Below are positions 23,125 to 33,002 of a stretch of DNA of 64,000 nucleotides, in pieces (positions within the stretch are counted from its first letter, which is position 1; the number at the start of each line of letters is the position of its first letter). A program made the position numbers and the translations under genes. Below the pieces are notes generated by a model that had not been told where the DNA came from, ran no database searches, and was given only the letters and a program-made list of their open reading frames with translations. Source of the DNA: Thermus tengchongensis (GTDB lineage: Bacteria > Deinococcota > Deinococci > Deinococcales > Thermaceae); the NCBI RefSeq assembly GCF_021462405.1, contig NZ_JAKEDU010000002.1:248001-312000 (forward strand), given 5' to 3'.

Positions 23125-23394
23125 ATGCCCCACGTGATCTGCGAGCCCTGCATCGGCGTTAAGGACCGTTCCTGCCAGGAGGTCTGTCCCGTGGAGTGCA
23201 TCTACGACGCCGGAGAACAGCTTTACATCCACCCGGACGAGTGCATCGACTGTGGGGCCTGTGTGCCCGCCTGCCCGGTGAACGCCATCTACCCTGAGGA
23301 GGACGTGCCCGAGCCCTGGCGGGTGTACGTGGAGAGGAACCGGGTTTGGGCCCACACCTTGGCCAACGTCCACGTCCTCGAGGAGCCAGCTTAG
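23125..23394 (+). CDS. Seven-iron ferredoxin (3Fe-4S/4Fe-4S), Thermus type
   Basis: The 89-residue ferredoxin begins MPHVICEPCIGVKDRSC and contains CPVECIYD and CIDCGACVPACPVNAIYPE, nearly the pattern of the Thermus thermophilus 7Fe ferredoxin. The C-x7-C spacing at the first cluster is the 3Fe-4S type. It differs from that protein mainly in its C-terminal tail. A GGAGGT site precedes the ATG. The FNR-type operator suggests a denitrification-specific electron donor, perhaps for the radical SAM enzyme. Its TAG stop overlaps the convergent FeoC stop (TTAG, 23391-23394). Confidence 0.92.
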   Translation: MPHVICEPCIGVKDRSCQEVCPVECIYDAGEQLYIHPDECIDCGACVPACPVNAIYPEEDVPEPWRVYVERNRVWAHTLANVHVLEEPA

Positions 23395-23636
23395 CCCGAG
23401 GCCGACCGGGGGAGGGTCTGGCCCGGCTGGAGGACCCAGTAGGTTTCCCCTGGTCCCTGGCACAGGCCTCGGAAGGTGCAACCCCGGCAGCCGGTTCCAC
23501 AGCCTAGGGGGCGAACGTAGCCCCGCTGGGCCAACTGGGCCAGGAGGAGTTCTGCTCCCGCCAGGGTCAGGCCCAGGGCCCGGGCCAGCTCGGCTGGGGT
23601 CTTGGGGGTCTTGAGGAGCTCGAGGGCACGTTCCAT
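23391..23636 (-). CDS. feoC: FeoC-like small regulator
   Basis: About 81 residues: a small winged helix (TPAELARALGLTLAGAELLLAQLAQRGYV) and a cysteine cluster CGTGCRGCTFRGLC. FeoC proteins of this design follow feoB; the cysteines bind an iron-sulfur cluster in some members and the protein controls FeoB stability or expression. The ATG at 23636 overlaps the feoB stop (TGATG), so it is translationally coupled. Assignment rests on size, cysteines and position. Confidence 0.78.
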   Translation of the reverse strand: MERALELLKTPKTPAELARALGLTLAGAELLLAQLAQRGYVRPLGCGTGCRGCTFRGLCQGPGETYWVLQPGQTLPRSASG

Positions 23637-25720
23637 CACGGCACCACCCGGTGGGCGAGGAGGGCCAGAAGGTAGGCCACGCTCAGCTGGTAGCCCACGG
23701 CCAAAGCACTCCAGCGCGGGCCCACCACCTGCCGGAGGGCGGCTAGGGTGGACACGCAGGGGGTGTAGAGGAGGACGAAGACCAGGTAGGCCAGGGCCCC
23801 GGAGGGGGATGCGGCCTCCTTCAGGGCCGCCTGCAGGGGGGTGGGTTCTGGGGTCAAGGAGAGGTTCACTGTCAGGAGGGAGGTCAGGCCTTGGAGGGTG
23901 CCTTGGGTTGCCTGGACCAGGCCCTCTCCTAGGTTGCGGAGCCCTTCCCAGAGGCCCATGGGGGCTAGGGTTTCCCCTCCCAGGAAGCTCACCCCCAGGG
24001 TACCCACCACCACCTCCTTGGCCACGAACCCGGGGATGAGGGCCCCCACCAGCCGCCAGTCCTCCACCCCCAAGGGACGGAAGAGGGGGGTGAGGCCCTG
24101 GGCGAGGAGGGCGTAGGGGCTTTGCCCCAAGAGCGGGATGTGTAGAAGACCCCAGATGGCAAGGACTGCCAGCAGAATGGGTCCCCCAGCCCCTTGCACG
24201 AAGCTCCCCGTGCGGGCCGAGGAGAGGCGGAGGAGGAGCCTCAGGGGTGGGAAGCGGTAGGGGGGGAGCTCCATGGCCCCTTCCCCCCGGTCGGCCCGCA
24301 GCACCCGCCCCAGGAGGAAGGCGGTGAGAAGACCCACCAGGAGGCCCAGGAGGTAGAGGCCGAAGACCACCAGGGGGGCCTGCTGGGGGAAGAAGACGAA
24401 GGCGAAGAGGGTGAAGACGGGAAGCCTCGCCCCGCAGGCCAGGAAGGGGATGGCCAGGGCCACCCGCAAGCGGTCCAAGGGGTGGGAGAGGGCCCGGGTG
24501 GCGTAGATGGCGGGCACGTTACAGCCGAACCCCAAGACCAGAGGGATGAAGGCCTTGCCGGGCAGTCCCGCCCACTGCATGGCCCGGTCGGCCACAAAGG
24601 CCATGCGGGCTAGAAACCCGGAAAGCTCTAAAAAGGCCAGGGCCAGGTAGAGGAGGAAAAGGATAGGGGTGAAGGCGAGGACCGTCCCCACCCCGGCCAC
24701 CAGCCCTTCCGCCAGGAAGGAGCGCAGGAGAGGGGGAAGAGGAAGGGCCCCGCTCCACCCCGCCAGAACCTCCTGCGTCCGGCCGATGAAATCCACCCAG
24801 GGGGCGGACAGGGCAAAGGTGAAGCGGAAGGTGAGGAACAGGGCCAAGAGAAAGAGGGGCAGGCCCAAGAGGGGGTGGAGGACCAGGCGGTCCAGCCGTT
24901 CCGTCAGGGGGGCAGGGCTCCCCTGACGGTGAACTGCCCTCTCGTAGACCTCGCGGGCCTTCTGGTAGCGCCCCTCCAGGGCCAGGAGGTAGGGGTCGTG
25001 GCCCATGCGCTTCAAGCTTTCCCGTGCCCTTTGAACGGCCTCCAGCGCCTCTTGGGATAGGGGGAGGTTTTCCTCCCCCATGAGGGCCAAAAGGGCCAGG
25101 CCCCGATTGGGAATCCAAGGAGCAAGGTGGTCTACTGCCTTCTCCAGGGGCTCGGGATAGCGCACCTTGGGGCTGGGGATGCGGGCCTCCTTCGCCTTGG
25201 GCAAGACTGCCGCCACCTGGCCTCGGCTGGCCACGGTGCCGGCCACGGGCAACCCCAGGGCTTCCTCCAGGGCCTCGAGGTCAATCTTTAAGCCCTTGGC
25301 CTCCGCCTCGTCCAGGAGGTTGACCACCAGGACCATGGGCAACCCAAGCTCCATGAGTTCCAGGGTGAGGACCAGGCTCCTTTCCAGGTTGCCCGCGTCC
25401 AGGACGTTGAGGACCAGGTCCGGGGGGTGCTGCAGGAGCTCGCGGGCCACCAGGGCCTCCTCGGGCGAGGTGGCAAGAAGGCTATAGGTGCCGGGGAGGT
25501 CCACCAGCTCCACCTGGGTCGGCCCCAGGTCCAGGCGGGCGGAAAGGCGCTCCAAGGTGGTCCCCGGCCAGTTGCCCACCGAGAGCTGGCTTCCCGCCAG
25601 GGCGTTGATGAGGGAGGATTTTCCGGTGTTGGGCCCACCCACCAGGGCCCAGCGTTTCGTGCGGGTGGAGGGGGCCTCCAGGGCGGCGTTATCGGGTGGG
25701 TCGCACCGGGGGCAGTTCAT
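23636..25720 (-). CDS. feoB: Ferrous iron transport GTPase/permease FeoB
   Basis: About 694 residues: an N-terminal GTPase domain (G1 GGPNTGKS, G3 DLPGTYSL), a helical spacer, then eight or more membrane helices with two Gate domains (GFGCNVPAIYATR, and KEVVVGTLG near the second). It imports Fe2+ across the cytoplasmic membrane. Iron demand is high here for heme and iron-sulfur enzymes of denitrification. I use the ATG at 25720; a TTG at 25732 is an alternative. It overlaps feoA by 32 bases. An N-terminal CPRC pair precedes the G domain. Confidence 0.94.
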   Translation of the reverse strand: MNCPRCDPPDNAALEAPSTRTKRWALVGGPNTGKSSLINALAGSQLSVGNWPGTTLERLSARLDLGPTQVELVDLPGTYSLLATSPEEALVARELLQHPPDLVLNVLDAGNLERSLVLTLELMELGLPMVLVVNLLDEAEAKGLKIDLEALEEALGLPVAGTVASRGQVAAVLPKAKEARIPSPKVRYPEPLEKAVDHLAPWIPNRGLALLALMGEENLPLSQEALEAVQRARESLKRMGHDPYLLALEGRYQKAREVYERAVHRQGSPAPLTERLDRLVLHPLLGLPLFLLALFLTFRFTFALSAPWVDFIGRTQEVLAGWSGALPLPPLLRSFLAEGLVAGVGTVLAFTPILFLLYLALAFLELSGFLARMAFVADRAMQWAGLPGKAFIPLVLGFGCNVPAIYATRALSHPLDRLRVALAIPFLACGARLPVFTLFAFVFFPQQAPLVVFGLYLLGLLVGLLTAFLLGRVLRADRGEGAMELPPYRFPPLRLLLRLSSARTGSFVQGAGGPILLAVLAIWGLLHIPLLGQSPYALLAQGLTPLFRPLGVEDWRLVGALIPGFVAKEVVVGTLGVSFLGGETLAPMGLWEGLRNLGEGLVQATQGTLQGLTSLLTVNLSLTPEPTPLQAALKEAASPSGALAYLVFVLLYTPCVSTLAALRQVVGPRWSALAVGYQLSVAYLLALLAHRVVP

Positions 25721-25952
25721 GGGGTTCTGCAACGCTCAGGGCTTCCACCAATATCCCCTTGGCCTCAGCCCGGCGGACAAGCAGGTAGGCTTCCCCGGCC
25801 CGAACCTCGAGGGGGTCCCCCAAAGGAGCTTTGAGGAGGATCTCCACCACCGCCCCAGGTCTTAACCCCAGGGCGAGAAGCCGCTTCTTTTCCGGGGGGA
25901 TCTGGAGGATGCGGGCCCGGTGGCCAGGGGAAAGCTGGGCTAGGGAAAGCAT
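25689..25952 (-). CDS. feoA: FeoA SH3-like ferrous iron transport accessory protein
   Basis: About 87 residues of a FeoA domain (LSLAQLSPGHRARILQI, LLALGLRPGAVVEIL, VRAGEAYLLVRRAEA). FeoA binds FeoB and modulates uptake. The ATG at 25952 follows AGGAGG with ideal spacing. First gene of feoABC; a near-consensus promoter lies just upstream. Confidence 0.9.
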   Translation of the reverse strand: MLSLAQLSPGHRARILQIPPEKKRLLALGLRPGAVVEILLKAPLGDPLEVRAGEAYLLVRRAEAKGILVEALSVAEPHELPPVRPTR

Positions 25953-25970
25953 AACCAACCTCCTGGGCCC

Positions 25971-25999
25971 AGGCTAAACCGCAACCGAGATAATGTCAA
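25971..25999 (-). promoter_or_regulatory. Sigma-A promoter of feoABC
   Basis: On the minus strand TTGACA (25994-25999), 17 bases, TAGCCT (25971-25976). The sequence around the -35 contains GATAATGTCAAGTATTC on the plus strand, a partial resemblance to a Fur box, but too weak to call an operator. Confidence 0.6.
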
Positions 26000-26040
26000 G
26001 TATTCCGCTCGGATTTTGTAAGTTAAAGCGATAACTACTC

Positions 26041-26694
26041 TCACTTGATCAGCTCCACCAAAGCTTGGGGGTTGGGAATCTCCACCCGCCGCCCCCTTAG
26101 CTGGATCAGGCCCTGGCGGTAGAGCTGGCCCAGGTTGCGGGAAACCGCCTCGGGCACGGTGCCCAAAAGGGCGGCAAGCTCGGGGTTGGTGGGCAGGTGA
26201 AAACCCTGCCCCTCCTGGGCAAGCTTGTCCAGGAGAAACTCGCAAAGCCGCTCCCGCACCTCATGGAAGACCAGGCGGTCCAGAAGGTGGAGAAGCTGCC
26301 CCTGGCGACGGGCCAGGTAGCGGATGAGGGCCCGGGCCAAGGGAGGGCGGGCCTCCACCAGCTGGAAGAAGCGTTCCTTGGGAATGGCCAGGACCTGGCT
26401 GTCCTCCAGGGCCTCGGCGCTGGCGGGGTAGGTCGGCCGCTCCAGGAAGAGGGCCACCTCGGCCAGGACCCGTCCTGGGCCTTCCAGGTGGAGCACCACC
26501 TGCTTGCGTCCCTCAGGGTCCAGCTTGTACACCTTGATGAGGCCCCTTTCCACCACGAAGAGGGAGCGCACAGGCTCCCCCTCGAGGAAGAGCACCTCCC
26601 CCCGCTTTAGCCGCCTGGCCCGGGCCTCGTGTTCCAAAGCCTTGAGGTCCTCGAGGGCCAGGTCTCGGAAGAGGGGAACCTGCCTGAGGTCCAT
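26041..26694 (-). CDS. dnrT: CRP/FNR-family regulator DnrT
   Basis: The 217-residue protein has a cyclic-nucleotide-binding-type sensor domain (FLEGEPVRSLFVVERGLIKVYK) and a C-terminal helix-turn-helix whose recognition helix reads VPEAVSRNLGQL. The E-xx-SR pattern is that of FNR proteins, which bind TTGA half-sites. The N-terminal cysteines of FNR are absent, so it does not carry an oxygen-sensing cluster. In Thermus thermophilus the dnrS-dnrT pair next to the nar operon controls denitrification. Here it starts 3 bases after the dnrS stop. It is the best candidate for the TTGAY-N4-GTCATGG sites in the window. Confidence 0.88.
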   Translation of the reverse strand: MDLRQVPLFRDLALEDLKALEHEARARRLKRGEVLFLEGEPVRSLFVVERGLIKVYKLDPEGRKQVVLHLEGPGRVLAEVALFLERPTYPASAEALEDSQVLAIPKERFFQLVEARPPLARALIRYLARRQGQLLHLLDRLVFHEVRERLCEFLLDKLAQEGQGFHLPTNPELAALLGTVPEAVSRNLGQLYRQGLIQLRGRRVEIPNPQALVELIK

Positions 26695-26697
26695 CCC

Positions 26698-28506
26698 TTA
26701 CCCCTTGAGGAGGGCCAGGCGCCTTTGCGCGTCCTCCAAGTAGGGCTCCAGCTTTAGGGCCCGGGCGTAGGCTTCCTTGGCCACCTCCACGTAGCCCAAC
26801 GCTTCGGCCAACTCCCCAAGACGCAGGAGGCCGGCAAGGGCCCGGTCCTGCAGGTAGTTCCGCTCCACCTCCGCCCACTCCCCATAGGGGTCGTCCCCGA
26901 AGAGGGGGCCTTTGTAGAGGTCCAGGGCCTGCCGAAGCGTTTTGAAAGCGGAAAGCCCCTCCTCGAGGTCGGCCTTGCGCATCAGCTCCTCAAAACGCTC
27001 AAAGTCCAAGAAGCGGTCCTGGGGCAGTTTCAAGCGGTAGTATTCCCCTTCCCGTTCCACGATGCCCGGGAGGGTTTTGCGCAGGTGGTAAACCAAGGTG
27101 TAGAGCTCCTGCCGGGCCTTTTCGGGTGGCAGATGGGGGCACAGGACCTCACAAAGCTCGTCCGCGTAGAGGGCCCGGTCCTTGTTGGCCAGAAGGTACT
27201 TGAAAAGCTGGAAGGCCCCGCTCCGGCCGAAGTGCTTCGGGGTGAGTTCCCTTCCCCGGTACCGTAGGCGGAACTGCCCCAGGGCGTAGATTTCCAGCTC
27301 CGGGGAATCGGCCTTTTCCTGGCTCGCGGAGGGGAAGAGAAAGGGAACGGCCAGCCTGGAAAACCACAGGGCAGGGGCCGCGGGACGGGTGGCGGGCTTG
27401 GGGGGACGGGCGTGGAATAGGGTGACCATGGCCACCACTTCTCCCCGGGCCCAAAGGGGCAGGCAGGTCCTGGGCCGCCCCTGAGCTTCGGGGCATTCGG
27501 GAAGCCCGTTTTTGTGGCCCATCACCCTTCCCTTCCAGGCGGGGCAATCCCGCATGGCGCAAGCGGGAACCAGGCCCACCTCCCACCGCTCTCCTTCCCG
27601 TGCCACCACCCGGACCCCGGTAGCCTGGGTGAGGCGCCGGATCCCCTGCAGGAAGGACAACCGGGCCTCGGAAACTTCGCCCCGGTAGAAATGTTGGTGG
27701 AGGGCCTGTAAGCCCACCTCTCCCAGCCGGGTAAGAAGGGTATACAAGGTGCTGGCGAAGAGGGGGCTGATGCGGGAGAGGGTTTCCAGGGGCTCCTGGT
27801 GGTCCAGGTTTGGATTGCGGGAGGCCAGGTTCAGGACCCCGATGAGCCCCTGGGGAAGCTCTAAGGGGTAGCAGATGTAGGTCTGGTAGCCCAGCTGCTT
27901 GACCTTTTGCCGCAGATACCGAGGGTCTTCCGGGAGGGCGTGGGTGAAGAAGGGTTCCCGCCTCAGGGCCACGAGGCCGGGGTACCCTTCCCCCAACTGG
28001 AACCAGGGCCTTTCCAGGAAAGCCTCCCGATGAAGGCCCTCATAGGCCGTCAAGATCAGGTGGTGCCCCTCGGGGTCGATCAGGAAGAGCTCGGCGGCCT
28101 CCATGCCCAGGGCCAGCCGCAGGGCCTTGAGGAACTCCTCCAGGGCCCTGGGGAAGTTCTCCGGGCTTTGCAGGAGGTGCTGGGTAAGGCGGGAGAGCTC
28201 CAAGAGGAGATCCGGGGGCTCGGCCCGTTCGGGGTGAAGCTCCACCAAAAAACCTTCCCCTTCTCGGTAGCCCTGGCAACGCAGCCGCCTTCCTTTGAGG
28301 AGAAGGGGGGTGCTGGCCCGGTAGGCTCCCCGCCTGAGCTCCCGTTGCACAGGGCACCGGGGGCAAAGGGGGCGGCCGAAGGGGTCCTGCCCCTGGACCA
28401 GTAGGGCACAAGGGAGGCTGTCCCCTTCCAGACCCAAGGAGGGGTCGGCCTCGAGGACCGTGGCCACCCCCTTGGGGTCTAGCCGTAGCCGGGCTAAGGG
28501 CCTCAT
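26698..28506 (-). CDS. dnrS: DnrS-like regulator with GAF and BTAD domains
   Basis: About 602 residues. N-terminal part (about 1-75) with a CPRC pair, a GAF-like sensor domain (about 95-250), a second cysteine-bearing region (PACAMRDCPAWKG, LPECPEAQ, CLPLWARGE; about 265-365), a winged helix of the OmpR/SARP type (ELEIYALGQFRLRYRGRELTPK) and a helical BTAD region at the end. This matches Thermus DnrS, a nitrate/low-oxygen sensor needed with DnrT for nar expression. I start it at the ATG at 28506, preceded by GGAAGGGG; an in-frame GTG at 28584 would extend into the nar promoter. The cysteine clusters may bind a metal or iron-sulfur centre. Confidence 0.85.
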   Translation of the reverse strand: MRPLARLRLDPKGVATVLEADPSLGLEGDSLPCALLVQGQDPFGRPLCPRCPVQRELRRGAYRASTPLLLKGRRLRCQGYREGEGFLVELHPERAEPPDLLLELSRLTQHLLQSPENFPRALEEFLKALRLALGMEAAELFLIDPEGHHLILTAYEGLHREAFLERPWFQLGEGYPGLVALRREPFFTHALPEDPRYLRQKVKQLGYQTYICYPLELPQGLIGVLNLASRNPNLDHQEPLETLSRISPLFASTLYTLLTRLGEVGLQALHQHFYRGEVSEARLSFLQGIRRLTQATGVRVVAREGERWEVGLVPACAMRDCPAWKGRVMGHKNGLPECPEAQGRPRTCLPLWARGEVVAMVTLFHARPPKPATRPAAPALWFSRLAVPFLFPSASQEKADSPELEIYALGQFRLRYRGRELTPKHFGRSGAFQLFKYLLANKDRALYADELCEVLCPHLPPEKARQELYTLVYHLRKTLPGIVEREGEYYRLKLPQDRFLDFERFEELMRKADLEEGLSAFKTLRQALDLYKGPLFGDDPYGEWAEVERNYLQDRALAGLLRLGELAEALGYVEVAKEAYARALKLEPYLEDAQRRLALLKG

Positions 28507-28534
28507 CCCCTTCCAGGATAGGGGGCTTCTTTTA

Positions 28535-28546
28535 GGACGAATGTCC
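28535..28546 (+). promoter_or_regulatory. GGAC-N4-GTCC palindrome in the dnrS-narC intergenic region
   Basis: GGACGAATGTCC lies in the 96-bp divergent region, 28 bases from the dnrS start and 56 from narC. It shares the GAC-N4-GTC core with the FNR-type sites but not their flanks. Candidate operator for nar and dnrS control. Confidence 0.4.
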
Positions 28547-28602
28547 CGAGGAGGAAAAGTGGGCGCCAGATCCCCTTCCCACACTGGAAACCGGAGGTGA
28601 GG

Positions 28603-29397
28603 ATGAAGGGCAAACGCTTCTTTCCCCTGGCCTTGCTCCTGGCCCTTTCCCTGGCGCTAGCCCAGGACGGGCAGGCCCTTTACGGCCAGTACTGCGCGGC
28701 CTGCCACGGCGCAGAGGGGCAGGGCATCCCCGGGGCCATCCCTCCCTTAGCGGGGAACCCCAAGGTGCAGGACGAGGCCCATGTGGTGAAGGTGGTGCGG
28801 GAGGGGCTTTCTGGCCTGCTGGAGGTAAACGGGGTGACCTATAGCGGGGTCATGCCCCCCATGCCCCAGGTGTCCGAGGCCGAGGCTCGGGCCATCGCCC
28901 AGTACCTAAAGGGTTTATCGGGTGCGCAAGCCGAGGCCAAGGCGCCCGCTTCCCAGGTCCGAGGGGATCCCGCTTTGGGCCGGGCCCTGTACCTGGGGCA
29001 AAAAGCCCTGCAAAACGGTGGGGCGCCCTGCCAAGCCTGCCACACGGTGGCGGGGGTGGGCTTCCTGGGCGGGGGGTCTATGGGGAAAGACCTCACGGAT
29101 GCCGCCAAGCGCCTAGGGGGCGAGGCAGGGCTTACGGCCCTATTACAAAACCCCGCTTTCCCTGTGATGCGGGAAGCCTACAAGGGCAAGCCCCTGACCG
29201 AGGTGGAGGCGTCAGCCCTGGCCGCTTTTTTGGTGCAGGTTGCCAACGAGGTGCCAAGGCCCGCTTCCCTGTACCTGGGTCGGTTCTTGGTGGCGGGGTT
29301 GGTCCTTTTGGGGCTCCTGCTGCTTTACCAGGCCATCCTCTGGCAGCTGAGGCCCAAGAGCCTGGCGGAGCGTATCCAAGACCAGCTTAGGAGGTAA
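28603..29397 (+). CDS. narC: Diheme cytochrome c subunit NarC of nitrate reductase
   Basis: About 264 residues: a signal peptide (about 1-20), two cytochrome c domains (CAACH near residue 33; CQACH near 145) with Met ligand candidates in GVMPPMPQ and PVMREAY, and a C-terminal membrane helix (about 225-247). Thermus nar operons begin with this gene, whose product links NarGHI to the membrane electron supply and helps attach the complex. The ATG at 28603 has GGAGG five bases upstream. It starts 2 bases before narG. Confidence 0.92.
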   Translation: MKGKRFFPLALLLALSLALAQDGQALYGQYCAACHGAEGQGIPGAIPPLAGNPKVQDEAHVVKVVREGLSGLLEVNGVTYSGVMPPMPQVSEAEARAIAQYLKGLSGAQAEAKAPASQVRGDPALGRALYLGQKALQNGGAPCQACHTVAGVGFLGGGSMGKDLTDAAKRLGGEAGLTALLQNPAFPVMREAYKGKPLTEVEASALAAFLVQVANEVPRPASLYLGRFLVAGLVLLGLLLLYQAILWQLRPKSLAERIQDQLRR

Positions 29398-29399
29398 AC

Positions 29400-32300
29400 A
29401 TGAAGGATTGGATTAAGGAAATAGAAAGCCCAGCGGAGAGGAAGTGGGAGGAGTTCTACCGCAACCGGTTCCAACACGACAAGCGGGTGCGCACCACCCA
29501 CGGGGTGAACTGCACGGGGTCTTGCTCGTGGGAGGTTTTCGTTAAGGATGGGATCGTCACCTGGGAGCTCCAGGCCACCGACTACCCGAGCCTCGAGGCG
29601 GGCCTGCCCCCCTACGAGCCCCGGGGCTGCCAGCGGGGCATCAGCTTCAGCTGGTACCTGTATAGCCCCATCCGGGTGAAGTACCCCTACGCCAAGGGGG
29701 CCCTTCTGGACCTCTGGCGGGAGGCCAAAAAGCAGCATCCCGACCCCGTGGCTGCCTGGGAGGCCATCCAGAGCGATCCCCATAAGCGCAAGCGCTACCA
29801 GAAGGCAAGGGGTAAGGGAGGCTTCCGGCGGGCGAGTTGGGACGAGGTCCTGGAGCTCATCGCCGCCGCGGTGGTTTCCACGGTGAGGCGCTACGGGCCG
29901 GACCGGGTGATCGGGTTCTCCCCCATCCCGGCCATGAGCCAGATCTCCTACGCCGCTGGAAGCCGCTTCCTCTCCCTTTTGGGCGGGGTCCCCTTGAGCT
30001 TCTATGACTGGTACTGCGACCTGCCCAACGCTTCTCCCGAGATCTGGGGAGAACAGACGGACGTTCACGAGTCCGCCGACTGGTACAACGCCCGCTTCAT
30101 CGCCGTCATGGGCTCCAACCTCAACATGACCCGCACCCCCGACACCCACTTCATCGCCGAGGTGCGCCACGCTGGGGCCAAGCTCACCGTCTTCAGCCCC
30201 GACTTCTCCCAGGTTTCCAAGTACGCCGACTGGTGGATTCCCATTAACCCTGGCCAGGACGGGGCCTTCTGGATGGCGGTGAACCACGTCCTCCTCAAGG
30301 AATACTACGCCGAGCGGGAGGTGCCCTACTTCCTGGACTACCTGAAGCGGTACACCGACGCCCCCCTCTTGATAGAGATCCGGGATGGCCGTCCCGGGCG
30401 CTACCTCAGGGCTAACCGCCTCTCGGAGTACGCCGAGGAGGAAAACGGGGACTTCAAGCTCCTCCTCTGGGATGAGGAGAAAGGCCCCAGGATGCCCGGG
30501 GGAACCCTCGGCTTCCGCTGGCAGAAGGAGAAGGGTAAGTGGAACCTGAAGCTAGAAGACCCCAGAACCGGCGAGCCCTTAAACCCCCACCTGAGCCTCT
30601 TGGGGGTGGAGGACGAGGTCCTTCTCCTGGAGTTTGACGACTTCGCCTCCGACCAAAAGCTCAAGCGGGGCGTGCCCGTCAAGTACGTGGTGACCAAGGA
30701 GGGGGAAAAGGTGGCGGTGGCCACCGTCTTTGACCTCCTCATGGCCCAGTTCGGGGTGGGGCGGGGTCTTCCGGGGGATTACCCCAGGGATTACGAGGAC
30801 GAACGGCCTTACACCCCCGCTTGGCAAGAGAAGTGGACCGGGATCCACCGGGATACCCTCCTTAAGTACGCCCGCTCCTGGGCGGAAAACGGCCTCAAGA
30901 CCAAGGGGAAAAACCTCATCATCATCGGGGCGGGCATCAACCACTGGTACCACAACAACCTCATGTACCGGGCGGGGATCGTGGCTTTGATGCTCACGGG
31001 AAGCGTGGGGGTGAACGGCGGGGGCCTGGCCCACTACGTGGGCCAGGAGAAGCTGGCCAACCAGGCCTCCTGGGGTCCCATTGCCTTCGCCACCGACTGG
31101 GGCTATCCCCCCAGGCAGCAGAACACCCCGAGCTTCCACTACGTCCACTCCGACCAGTGGCGCTACGAGCGGGGCTTCTCCGCCTACGACAAGACGGCCC
31201 AGGGGCTTTCCGACCACACCATCGACCACCAGGTGCGGGCGGTGCGCAAGGGGTGGCTCCCCTTCTTCCCCCAGTTCAACAAAAGCCCCCTCGAGGTGGT
31301 CAAGGAGGCGGAGGCCAAGGGGGCCAAGACCGAGGCGGAGATCGTGGGGTACGTGGTGGAGGCCTTGAAGCGGGGGGAGCTTCGCTTCGCCGTGGAGGAC
31401 CCCGACGCCCCCGAGAACTGGCCCAGGGTCTGGTTCATCTGGCGGGGGAACGCCATCGGCACCAGCGCCAAGGGGCACGAGTTCTTCCTCAAGCACTACC
31501 TAGGCACCCACACGAACCTGGTGGCGGAGGAAAGGGCAGAGGGGCAGGTGCAGGAGGTGGTTTACCGCAAGCCGGCCCCCGAGGGGAAGCTGGACCTGGT
31601 GGTCGACCTCAACTTCCGCATGGACACCAGCGCCCTCTACTCCGACATCGTCCTCCCCGCCGCCACCTGGTACGAGAAGGACGACATCAACACCACGGAC
31701 CTCCACACCTTCATCAACCCCCTGCAGGCCGCCGTGCCCCCGGCCTGGGAGTCCAAGCCAGACTGGGAGATCTTCAAGGCCGTGGCCAAGAAGGTGTCGG
31801 AGCTGGCCAGGGTCCACTTACCTAAGCCCGTCAAGGACATCGTCATGATCCCCCTCCAGCACGACACCCCGGACGAACTGGCCCAGCTTGAGGACCGGGA
31901 CTGGAAGAGAGGGGAAGCGGAGCCCATCCCCGGCAAGACCATGCCCAAGTTCCGGGTGGTGGAGCGGGACTACACCCAGCTCTACGAGAAGATGGTCACC
32001 CTGGGGCCAGCTGTGGAGAAGAACGGGGTGGGGATGCACGGGCTTTCCATCCCGGTGGAGGACTTCTACCGGGAGCTCGCCGAGCGCCAGCCCCGGCTTT
32101 TCCAGGGGGAGAAGCGGCCGAGCCTCGAGGAGGCCCGCCAGGTGGCCGAGGCCATCCTTTTCCTGGACCCCGTTTCCAACGGGGAGCTGGCCTACCGGGC
32201 CTTTCTGGACGAGGAGAAAAAGACCGGCGTCAAGCTCACCGACCTGGCCGAGGGGAGCCGCCACGTGCGCATCTCCTTCAAGGACCTGGTGGCCCAGCCC

Positions 32301-32990
32301 CGCCGCCAGCTCACCACCCCTACTTGGAGCGCCATCATCAACCAAGGCCGGGCCTACAGCCCCTACACCCTGAACGTGGAGCGGTTCATCCCCTGGCGCA
32401 CCCTCACGGGGAGGCAACACTTCTACCTGGACCACCCCAACTACCTGGCCTGGGGCGAACACCTCCCCACCTACAAGCCAAGGCCCGAGGTCCACATGCT
32501 TCAAGAAACGGAGAAGAGCGCCCAGGAGGCAGGCGGCAAGCTCATGAACTACATCACCCCCCACGGGAAGTGGTCCATCCACTCCACCTACTCGGAGAAC
32601 CACCGCATGATGACCCTCTCCCGGGGCGGCTACCCGGTCTGGCTCAACGACAAGGATGCGGCGGAGCTGGGCATCAAGGACAACGACTGGGTGGAGCTTT
32701 TCAACGACAACGGGGTCTTTGTACAGAGGGCCATCGTTTCCGCCCGCATCCCCAGGGGAACCGTTTTCGTGTACCACGCCACCGAGCGCACGGTGGGCAT
32801 CCCCAAGAGCCCCCTTAGGGGCAAGCGGGCGGGCATGAACAACTCCCTCACCCGGGCCCGCCTCAAGCCCGTCTTGATGTCCGGGGGCTATGCCCAGTTC
32901 ACCTACGCCTTCAACTACTGGGGGCCGGTGGGGGTGAACCGGGACACCTGGGTCTTCGTGCGCAAGCTGGAGCGGCCCCCAGAGTGGTAA
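29400..32990 (+). CDS. narG: Respiratory nitrate reductase alpha subunit NarG
   Basis: The 1196-residue molybdo-bis-MGD enzyme has the FS0 iron-sulfur ligands of NarG (His34, Cys38, Cys42 in HGVNCTGSC, and a later Cys in PRGCQRG) and the molybdenum-binding Asp region [20 protein letters not shown]. Late C-terminal motifs [20 protein letters not shown] and [12 protein letters not shown] are typical of NarG. It reduces nitrate to nitrite. No signal peptide is seen, so it acts on the cytoplasmic side with NarH and NarI. It lies two bases after narC, and AGGAGG precedes the ATG. Confidence 0.97.
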   Translation: MKDWIKEIESPAERKWEEFYRNRFQHDKRVRTTHGVNCTGSCSWEVFVKDGIVTWELQATDYPSLEAGLPPYEPRGCQRGISFSWYLYSPIRVKYPYAKGALLDLWREAKKQHPDPVAAWEAIQSDPHKRKRYQKARGKGGFRRASWDEVLELIAAAVVSTVRRYGPDRVIGFSPIPAMSQISYAAGSRFLSLLGGVPLSFYDWYCDLPNASPEIWGEQTDVHESADWYNARFIAVMGSNLNMTRTPDTHFIAEVRHAGAKLTVFSPDFSQVSKYADWWIPINPGQDGAFWMAVNHVLLKEYYAEREVPYFLDYLKRYTDAPLLIEIRDGRPGRYLRANRLSEYAEEENGDFKLLLWDEEKGPRMPGGTLGFRWQKEKGKWNLKLEDPRTGEPLNPHLSLLGVEDEVLLLEFDDFASDQKLKRGVPVKYVVTKEGEKVAVATVFDLLMAQFGVGRGLPGDYPRDYEDERPYTPAWQEKWTGIHRDTLLKYARSWAENGLKTKGKNLIIIGAGINHWYHNNLMYRAGIVALMLTGSVGVNGGGLAHYVGQEKLANQASWGPIAFATDWGYPPRQQNTPSFHYVHSDQWRYERGFSAYDKTAQGLSDHTIDHQVRAVRKGWLPFFPQFNKSPLEVVKEAEAKGAKTEAEIVGYVVEALKRGELRFAVEDPDAPENWPRVWFIWRGNAIGTSAKGHEFFLKHYLGTHTNLVAEERAEGQVQEVVYRKPAPEGKLDLVVDLNFRMDTSALYSDIVLPAATWYEKDDINTTDLHTFINPLQAAVPPAWESKPDWEIFKAVAKKVSELARVHLPKPVKDIVMIPLQHDTPDELAQLEDRDWKRGEAEPIPGKTMPKFRVVERDYTQLYEKMVTLGPAVEKNGVGMHGLSIPVEDFYRELAERQPRLFQGEKRPSLEEARQVAEAILFLDPVSNGELAYRAFLDEEKKTGVKLTDLAEGSRHVRISFKDLVAQPRRQLTTPTWSAIINQGRAYSPYTLNVERFIPWRTLTGRQHFYLDHPNYLAWGEHLPTYKPRPEVHMLQETEKSAQEAGGKLMNYITPHGKWSIHSTYSENHRMMTLSRGGYPVWLNDKDAAELGIKDNDWVELFNDNGVFVQRAIVSARIPRGTVFVYHATERTVGIPKSPLRGKRAGMNNSLTRARLKPVLMSGGYAQFTYAFNYWGPVGVNRDTWVFVRKLERPPEW

Positions 32991-33002
32991 AGGAGGAACG
33001 CC

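Noticed and set aside
25980-26005. Fur box upstream of feoA
   Set aside because: Only a partial match (GATAATGTCAAGTATTC); too weak to name an operator although iron regulation would be expected.
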